Source: Acidobacteriota bacterium (GTDB lineage Bacteria; Acidobacteriota; Blastocatellia; Pyrinomonadales; Pyrinomonadaceae). From it: 64,000 nt of DNA. Made by a program: the position numbers and the translations under genes. Positions 58,821-64,000 of this stretch are shown in pieces. The notes under the pieces were generated by a model that did no database searches, was not told where the DNA came from, and saw only the letters and a list, made by a program, of their open reading frames with translations. Every line of letters begins with the position of its first letter. The first letter of the stretch is position 1. The stretch is taken from NCBI GenBank assembly GCA_016700075.1, contig CP065000.1:558001-622000 (forward strand), in the 5' to 3' direction.

Positions 58821-60186
58821 CTCAATCCGCGTAAAACTCACGCTTTTTTATATCTGCGTTTTGGCGCTTATCGTTGGCGCTTTCGCATTGATTACATATT
58901 CGTCGTTCGTAAGTGTCTTGCGTCAGGAAACGGATGAGAATCTGACGGAGATGGCCCAAACTCTCTCTGCGTCGATCAAGGCAGAACAAAACGACGGCGA
59001 AGCTCTACGAAAACCCGATGAAATTGTCAAAGAATCTCTTGGCGAGTTTCGGTTTCGCGATTACCAATTTGCAGTCTTTACAAACGACGACAGATTTATC
59101 GCGTCCACAACGGAAAACAAACTTCCGTCCGATTTATCGTCAATAGACAAGGAGAAGTTCGGCGATGTTTCCATCAAAGGCACGCCGTTCCGGACACATG
59201 TTTTGCCGTTTCATGTTGAAAACCACAACTACAAACTCTACGTCTTTCACTCACTCGAAGATGAGATAGCCCTCGATGCTCGAATCCGCCGAACATTTTA
59301 TTTGATCGCTCCATTGCTTTTGTTATTCGCAGGTCTTGGCGGTTATTTCCTTGTTCGCGAGAGTCTAAAACCCATTGCCGCAATCGGTGACCGGGCAAAA
59401 CAAATTACCGCCGCAAATCTACACGAACGCCTCCCTGTAGCCAATGCTAAAGACGAGATCGGCAACCTCGCGATAGTATTTAATGAATTGTTAGATCGTT
59501 TGGATGTTGAATTTGATCGTCAGCGCAGATTTATGGCTGATGCGTCGCACGAACTGCGGACGCCGCTCGCCATTATTCGTGGAGAATCCGAAGTTGCATT
59601 GTCAAAAGACAGCCGCAGCTCAACCGATTACCAGGAATCCCTTCACGTGGTTAATGATGAAAGCAAGCGTCTCTCAAAGATCGTCGAAGACCTTTTCACA
59701 CTTGCCAGAGCCGATTCCGGAAACCTAAAAGCGAATCTCGACAATTTATACCTTGATGAGCTTGTTTCCGACTGTGTTCGCCTAATCCGCACTCTCGCCA
59801 ATAAAAGAAACTTGACCATCGAGTTTAACGGCGAAGAAACACAGATCAAGGGCGACGAAGCTCTCTTGCGCCGTTTGTTTCTAAATCTTTTGGACAATGC
59901 TGTGAAATACAACGTCGACGGCGGTTCTATCAAGATCAATGTTGGTCAAAATACCGTCACTATCTCGAACACCGGCGACGAGATTCCCAAAGATCAGCAA
60001 AAGTCTATCTTTGACCGATTCTACCGCGTCGAAAAATCCCGCACTCAAATGAACGACACAATGATGAGCGGCGCCGGGCTTGGCCTGTCGATCGCAAAAC
60101 GAATTGCCGAACTTCACCATGTAAAGCTGGAATATTCCCGAAACGATAACGAAGAGAATGTGTTCGTTATTACTTTTCCGGTCTAA
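58810..60186 (+). CDS. sensor histidine kinase (CusS/CopS-like)
   Basis: 458 residues. Two transmembrane segments (about 10-31 and 160-182) enclose a periplasmic sensor domain. A HAMP linker follows (about 183-240), then H247 in SHELRTPLAIIRGE and the ATPase: N-box LLDNAVKYN, ISNTGDEIP, GAGLGLSIAKRIAELH. The sensor domain has few Met or Cys, so a copper role is inferred only from position. Start ATG 58810 or 58813. Confidence 0.88.
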   Translation: MMFSSIRVKLTLFYICVLALIVGAFALITYSSFVSVLRQETDENLTEMAQTLSASIKAEQNDGEALRKPDEIVKESLGEFRFRDYQFAVFTNDDRFIASTTENKLPSDLSSIDKEKFGDVSIKGTPFRTHVLPFHVENHNYKLYVFHSLEDEIALDARIRRTFYLIAPLLLLFAGLGGYFLVRESLKPIAAIGDRAKQITAANLHERLPVANAKDEIGNLAIVFNELLDRLDVEFDRQRRFMADASHELRTPLAIIRGESEVALSKDSRSSTDYQESLHVVNDESKRLSKIVEDLFTLARADSGNLKANLDNLYLDELVSDCVRLIRTLANKRNLTIEFNGEETQIKGDEALLRRLFLNLLDNAVKYNVDGGSIKINVGQNTVTISNTGDEIPKDQQKSIFDRFYRVEKSRTQMNDTMMSGAGLGLSIAKRIAELHHVKLEYSRNDNEENVFVITFPV

Positions 60187-60320
60187 CTATTCAAGTCAAA
60201 CTCATCTGATTTCCATGATGGCCTATTATGAATGACCTAAAGATCAAAGACATCGCGGCTCGCTTCCTTAAAAAGGAATGAACTGAAGTTACGGAACTCG
60301 AAAAACGCATTATTCAGAAG

Positions 60321-60863
60321 GTGGCCGAGAAGCGCACCGTTTCCAGATATCCGGTTGATGTAAAGGCAGATGATAGAACATTCGGCCAGAGACTCGCTGA
60401 CAAAGTCGCCGTGTTTGGCGGTTCGTGGACTTTTATCATTATTTTCGGTTGTATCCTGCTTTTTTGGGCCGCCATGAATACCTTTGTGTTGTCTCGCTAT
60501 GGTGACGATTTTGATCCATACCCGTATATTTTGCTCAACCTGTTTCTTTCGATGCTAGCATCCATTCAGGCTCCGATAATCATGATGTCGCAAAATCGAC
60601 AAGCCGCTAAAGACCGTCTCGAAGCTACCCACGACTACGAGGTAAACCTAAAATCCGAACTTGAGATCATCCGGCTCCACGAAAAGATTGACGAGCTTCG
60701 TGAAACACAATGGTCTGAGTTGATCGAAATATCGAAAAAGGCAAATAGAATCCCGCATTCATCTTCTGTTAATCCACGGTTTTATAAAGTTGTAATTGTC
60801 GGGAAAAGGATTCCACCTAAACCGGCAGATACCAATAAAAAAGGGAGTAACAATAATGACTAA
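60321..60863 (+). CDS. DUF1003 membrane protein, N-terminus interrupted by an in-frame TGA
   Basis: 180 residues as read from GTG 60321. Two membrane spans (FIIIFGCILLFWAAMNTFVL; ILLNLFLSMLASIQAPIIMM) and the downstream AAKDRLEATHDYEVNLKSEL are typical of DUF1003. The same frame runs back to ATG 60228 (MNDLKIKDIAARFLKKE) but hits TGA at 60279-60281. It then continues TEVTELEKRIIQKV, which looks like the missing N-terminal segment. So a nonsense change has probably shortened it. Confidence 0.75.
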   Translation: MAEKRTVSRYPVDVKADDRTFGQRLADKVAVFGGSWTFIIIFGCILLFWAAMNTFVLSRYGDDFDPYPYILLNLFLSMLASIQAPIIMMSQNRQAAKDRLEATHDYEVNLKSELEIIRLHEKIDELRETQWSELIEISKKANRIPHSSSVNPRFYKVVIVGKRIPPKPADTNKKGSNNND

Positions 60864-61365
60864 AAAAGTAAACGCAATGTTAATCGGTATGTTGGCTGTC
60901 GTTGTGGCGGCTGGCGGGGCTTTCGTAATCTCGGCACAGTCGGGCAAAGACAACGAACGTCAGGACGAAAAGATAAAATATCGTTCGAGCATTCAGGTTG
61001 CCGACGACAAGAACGAGAAAGAAGAGTCCGAAGAAGCCAACGAATCGTCAGAAGATGACGAGGCGAACGAGACAGGCGAAAAGGGCGAGGCTAACGAGTC
61101 GGAAGTCGAAGATCAGGCCGAGGTCGCCGAAAGCGCACGCCTTCAATCCATGGCGACGATTACCCCCGAACAAGCGAAAAGTGCCGCACTAGCGCAGGTT
61201 CCGGGAACTGTCGTGAAAGTTGAACTCGAAAACGAAGACGGCAATGTCGTTTACGGCGTCGAGATCAAAACCGCCGACGGCGAGCATGACGTAAAAGTCG
61301 ATGCTGGAAATGGCAAAGTCTTGCATGCTGAGAAAGGCGACGGTGAAGACGACGATAACGACTAA
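60856..61365 (+). CDS. secreted PepSY-domain protein with acidic linker
   Basis: 169 residues from ATG 60856 (GGGAG upstream; overlaps DUF1003 by 8 bases). A signal sequence (MLAVVVAAGGAFVISA) is followed by a Glu/Ser/Asn-rich low-complexity acidic stretch (about 45-95), then a PepSY domain (ITPEQAKSAALAQVPGTVVK, VVYGVEIKTADGEHDVKVDA). PepSY proteins bind or inhibit secreted or membrane targets. The 3' end plus downstream hairpin is duplicated at 62305. Confidence 0.8.
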   Translation: MTKKVNAMLIGMLAVVVAAGGAFVISAQSGKDNERQDEKIKYRSSIQVADDKNEKEESEEANESSEDDEANETGEKGEANESEVEDQAEVAESARLQSMATITPEQAKSAALAQVPGTVVKVELENEDGNVVYGVEIKTADGEHDVKVDAGNGKVLHAEKGDGEDDDND

Positions 61366-61428
61366 GGCTCTAGGCCAGTAGTTATCAAATCAAGGGGAAA
61401 TACGGTTTGTGGCTTCGGCTGCAAACCG
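61348..61428 (+). repeat. direct repeat copy 1: PepSY gene end plus UUCG hairpin
   Basis: 81 bases covering the last codons of the PepSY gene and its downstream hairpin (CGGTTTG...CAAACCG with a GC-TTCG-GC tip). The second copy is at 62305-62386. No T tract follows this copy. Confidence 0.75.
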
Positions 61429-61493
61429 CATTGAGACCCCTGAAGCAAAATTAGATGAATTGAATGAAAAAATAAGCCGGAGGCTAAACGACA

Positions 61494-62267
61494 ATGAATA
61501 ACAATCAAGGAAATAAAAGAAAGCAAGGGACAACCCGAATGACGATGTTGCGCGGCGGTTTCATTGCCGCGCTGATGGGGATTACAATAATCGGTATTTC
61601 CGCATGTTCGACGCAAATACCTGCGAACCGGACACAGACCCCGCCGTCATCGCCGATGGCGCAGGCTTCGCCACCGGCAAAATCAACAGTAGTCAGCAAC
61701 GTGCCGAAACCGCTCGAAGAGATTGGGCACTTCAGCGAAAACATCTACGACATGGCAAAGCTGAACGACTGGGGTAAGGCGATGGCTGATTTGAGCAGCC
61801 TCAAAAAAGCCCTCGAAGGTCTTAAAACAGATCCTGCAACCACCAAGATCGATACGGTCGAAGTTGCATCGACGCTTTCAAAACTGGAAAACGCAGTTTC
61901 TAGGAAAGATCGCTCTACAGCGATGCAGAACTCAAATCGCATTACAATGATCGCCGCAAAACTTACTGCCTCATTTAAACCACAAGTGCCTGCTGAGGTT
62001 ACATTGCTCGACTATTACGGGCGCGAATTGGAGATATGGGCTGCGGCGAAAGATCAGACAAAGCTGAATAACGTAGCAAAAGATATAAGGCAAACCTGGG
62101 ACAAATTGTTTCCAACCATTGAGTCGCACGGAGGCTCTGTTGAGGCGAAAACCTTCGGAGCTTTGGTTGAAAAGATCGAAAAGGCAAAAACACCGAGCGA
62201 TTTCGCACAGCTTGCAACCCCAATATTGGATGAGGTTGACAATTTGGAAAAGGTCTTCACGAAGTAA
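61494..62267 (+). CDS. lipoprotein, unknown
   Basis: 257 residues from ATG 61494 with GGAGG upstream. Lipobox IGISAC (Cys at about residue 38), then a Pro/Ser/Thr-rich linker. A helical domain follows (AKLNDWGKAMADLSSLKKAL, VASTLSKLENAVSRKDRSTA, LDYYGRELEIWAAAKDQTKL). No motif recognised. It lies between two copies of a direct repeat (61348 and 62305), so it may have come in with, or been left by, a duplication event. Confidence 0.65.
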   Translation: MNNNQGNKRKQGTTRMTMLRGGFIAALMGITIIGISACSTQIPANRTQTPPSSPMAQASPPAKSTVVSNVPKPLEEIGHFSENIYDMAKLNDWGKAMADLSSLKKALEGLKTDPATTKIDTVEVASTLSKLENAVSRKDRSTAMQNSNRITMIAAKLTASFKPQVPAEVTLLDYYGRELEIWAAAKDQTKLNNVAKDIRQTWDKLFPTIESHGGSVEAKTFGALVEKIEKAKTPSDFAQLATPILDEVDNLEKVFTK

Positions 62268-62304
62268 AGCTTTGATTCATCTTCAATTCGGTCACGCTAG
62301 TAGC

Positions 62305-62386
62305 GACGACGATAACGACTAAGGCCCTAGGCCAGTAGTTGTCGAATCAAGGGGAAAATACGGTTTGTGGCTTCGGTTGCTAACCG
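62305..62386 (+). repeat. direct repeat copy 2 with terminator
   Basis: 82 bases nearly identical to 61348-61428, but no complete PepSY gene precedes it; only its last codons (GACGACGATAACGAC, then a stop) remain. The hairpin CGGTTTG...TAACCG here is followed by TTTCTT, so this copy may work as a terminator. Confidence 0.75.
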
Positions 62387-62520
62387 TTTCTTATTGTTCG
62401 TGGCAAAATCAAAGCCAGTCTCAAAATAGTTTCCCGCGTTAATCTTCTGTTTATTTTCATTTAGTTATCCTGTTCGTGAACTCGCGATAATGGCGAGTAA
62501 TTTACGAAGGAGATAATTAA

Positions 62521-62931
62521 ATGAACACTCGATCAATTACAAAATTCGCCCTCTTTTCTTTTCTGATCCTTGGCGTGTTTGGACTTTCGGTTGCAAACGT
62601 TTCTGCTCAAGAGAAAGAACGCGGAGAGAAAAATGAACGCGGCGAACGTGAAAGCAAGGCAAGCTCTAAGCTCGCAAAGAAGGCGAAGATTACGCTTGCA
62701 CAGGCTCGCGAGATCGCCTTGCGCGAAGACAATGGCAAGGTCGAGAGCGAGGAGCTCGAGAAAGAGCACGGCAAGCTCGTTTACTCGTTCGACATCCGCA
62801 ACGCAACCGGCACTATCACCGAGATATGGGTCGATGCCAAAACCGGCAAGGTCGTCCATAAATCAGAGGAGAATGCCGAAGCCGAAGCCAAAGAGAAAGC
62901 TGCGGACATGAAGAAAAAGGGGAAAAACTAG
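62521..62931 (+). CDS. secreted PepSY-domain protein
   Basis: 136 residues from ATG 62521 (AAGGAG upstream). Signal sequence (SFLILGVFGLSVANVSAQ), a Glu/Lys/Arg-rich stretch, then a PepSY domain (ITLAQAREIALREDNGKVES, FDIRNATGTITEIWVDAKTG) and a Lys-rich tail. It resembles the gene at 60856 and is probably a paralogue. The upstream 253 bases contain the repeat and an AT-rich leader, with no gene. Confidence 0.78.
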   Translation: MNTRSITKFALFSFLILGVFGLSVANVSAQEKERGEKNERGERESKASSKLAKKAKITLAQAREIALREDNGKVESEELEKEHGKLVYSFDIRNATGTITEIWVDAKTGKVVHKSEENAEAEAKEKAADMKKKGKN

Positions 62932-63011
62932 CGCCACTCGGAATAGGGCGGTCTTTTAGATCAGCAGCATAAGAAAGTCCGCCCATTCCAATATTTGATC
63001 TGGAGATAGAA

Positions 63012-63773
63012 ATGAAAACAACAGTCTCAGCTTTAACCTTCCCGCTTTTCGCCCTGATTCTAGTGTTTTCGACGTATCCGGTACATTCACAAGGCGGGCC
63101 TCCAATGATAACGGACGATACCGAGACCGTGCCAAAAGGACGCTGGGAAATAAACACCGCATTTACTATCGAACGAGGCTTTGACGGGCGACTATTCGGA
63201 ACGCCGCTCCTCGACATCAACTACGGACTAAGTGAACACACTCAACTCAAGGTCGAAATACCCTGGCTGGTGCTGCACCGCAACGGGCAACGACGTCAGA
63301 GCGGTTTGGGCAATACAAATATCGGCGTTCGCTGGCGCTTTCGCGATGAGAAGAAAAATCAGCGTGTTGCTATGTCGATCTATCCACAGATCAGCTTTAA
63401 CAATCCAACATCGTCGGTTCGTCGCGGCCTTGTTGAGAAAGGTCCCGAGTTCCTTATGCCGCTGCAATGGCAAACAAAGGTTGGGAAATTCGGCGTCGGC
63501 GGTGATGTCGGCTACCGTTTCAAGCGCGGGCCGGACGACCTGACCTATGGCTTCATCGTTGGCAGGGCGATCAACGATTTGTTTGAGGTAATGGCCGAGG
63601 TTCACGGCACAGGGCCAAGGGCGAGGCTCAGCCAAAGCGAAGTCGTTTATAACTTTGGAACGCGGGCTAGACTAAACAAGCATTTGACGCTCCTGCTGTC
63701 AGCCGGGAAGAGCATTCGGCGAAACCACGATCCGCGTTTTATAGGTTATGGCGGTATTCGCGTCGACTTTTGA
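63012..63773 (+). CDS. outer-membrane beta-barrel transporter-like protein
   Basis: 253 residues from ATG 63012 (GGAG upstream). Signal sequence (FPLFALILVFSTYPVHSQ) and alternating strands typical of the 'MetA-pathway of phenol degradation' barrel family: ITDDTETVPKGRWEINTAFT, then DINYGLSEHTQLKVEIPWLV. It ends YGGIRVDF, an outer-membrane C-terminal signature with final Phe. Substrate unknown. Same strand as the PepSY genes and the COG4705-type gene. Confidence 0.7.
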   Translation: MKTTVSALTFPLFALILVFSTYPVHSQGGPPMITDDTETVPKGRWEINTAFTIERGFDGRLFGTPLLDINYGLSEHTQLKVEIPWLVLHRNGQRRQSGLGNTNIGVRWRFRDEKKNQRVAMSIYPQISFNNPTSSVRRGLVEKGPEFLMPLQWQTKVGKFGVGGDVGYRFKRGPDDLTYGFIVGRAINDLFEVMAEVHGTGPRARLSQSEVVYNFGTRARLNKHLTLLLSAGKSIRRNHDPRFIGYGGIRVDF

Positions 63774-63795
63774 TTTCGCAATAAAAGAGGAAGAA

Positions 63796-64000
63796 ATGAA
63801 TACAGAATCTAAAAAGCTCATTAGCAAAGTACCCCACATCACGGTGATCTTCTGGATAGTCAAGATCTTCGCTACAACACTCGGCGAAACTGGTGGCGAT
63901 TCACTTTCGATGTCGCTCGATCTTGGCTATCTGCTAAGCACGGGAATTTTCGCATTGGTCTTTATCGCGGCCGTTGCGGTTCAGATAAAGGCGACGAAGT
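63796..64000 (+). CDS. COG4705-type membrane protein, partial
   Basis: 68 residues before the window edge, starting at ATG 63796 with AGAGGAAG upstream. The segment VPHITVIFWIVKIFATTLGE, then TGGDSLSMSLDLGYLLSTGI matches the conserved start of the COG4705 membrane family (GETGGDxxSM). The C-terminus is off the window. Function unknown; this family is often found beside metal and PepSY genes. Confidence 0.75.
   Translation, partial: MNTESKKLISKVPHITVIFWIVKIFATTLGETGGDSLSMSLDLGYLLSTGIFALVFIAAVAVQIKATK

Noticed and set aside
60279..60281. TGA as a possible selenocysteine codon in the DUF1003 gene
   Set aside because: No SECIS-like hairpin directly follows, and DUF1003 is not a redox family; a nonsense change is simpler.
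1..64000. CRISPR arrays, rRNA genes and insertion sequences
   Set aside because: No regularly spaced repeats, no rRNA-like sequence, and no IS-type transposase other than the phage MuA-like gene were seen.

Overview
The window joins two unrelated blocks of DNA. Positions 1 to about 32,230 are most of a Mu-type transposable prophage with a siphovirus-like tail. Positions about 32,230-64,000 are bacterial chromosome rich in copper and heavy-metal resistance genes. The bacterial genes have Met- and Pro/Thr-rich 'TPTPTPSPK' linkers, many PepSY, DUF4198 and YHS proteins, and an adaptor protein fused to an extra periplasmic domain. Together these fit an Acidobacteriota (Blastocatellia-like) host. 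That assignment is inference from gene style only. The phage block looks more GC-rich than the chromosomal block.

The prophage is organised divergently. Late genes run leftward from about 19,270 to beyond position 1: a Gam-like protein, an initiator-type tRNA, an endolysin with membrane segments, two spanin-like proteins, a holin-like protein, small and large terminase, portal, Mu F-like minor head protein, KTSC protein, protease with a nested scaffold, decoration protein, major capsid, head-tail connectors, tail tube, frameshifted tail-assembly chaperones and tape measure. A lysogeny operon also runs leftward (21,599-19,841): CI-like repressor, ImmA/IrrE peptidase, a small acidic protein and a secreted LysM protein. 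It ends at a strong terminator. Early genes run rightward (21,704-31,970): a Ner/Cro-like protein, a GemA-like protein, many small proteins, a DDE transposase (MuA-like), an AAA+ transposition ATPase (MuB-like) and an HNH endonuclease. A repressor-promoter region with a perfect dyad sits at about 21,600-21,645. The last early gene ends at 31,970. The phage end probably lies near 32,225-32,235, inside a truncated DUF4198 gene.

The chromosomal part begins with two DUF4198 genes, one cut by the phage and one frameshifted. A copper module follows: methyltransferase, CopA-type P1B ATPase, YHS protein and MerR regulator, with a recognisable MerR-type promoter. Next is a long leftward copper-efflux and oxidation cluster (52,621-38,157): a membrane protein, TolC-like channel, lipoprotein, CusB-like adaptor, methyltransferase, two cupredoxin-like proteins, DUF305, a small membrane protein, multicopper oxidase, CopB, CusA-like RND pump and a SnoaL-like protein.

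A separate leftward cassette (57,989-52,986) is the most intriguing part. It encodes a coiled-coil protein, an ssDNA-annealing-like protein, a Ycf46-like AAA ATPase whose Walker motifs are altered, a Ycf35/DUF1257 protein, a DUF2997 protein and an NrdG-like radical SAM activase whose N-terminus resembles DUF2997. I know of no assigned function for this set. The right end carries a rightward two-component system, a DUF1003 gene with an in-frame stop, PepSY proteins, a lipoprotein, an outer-membrane barrel protein and the start of a COG4705-type membrane protein.
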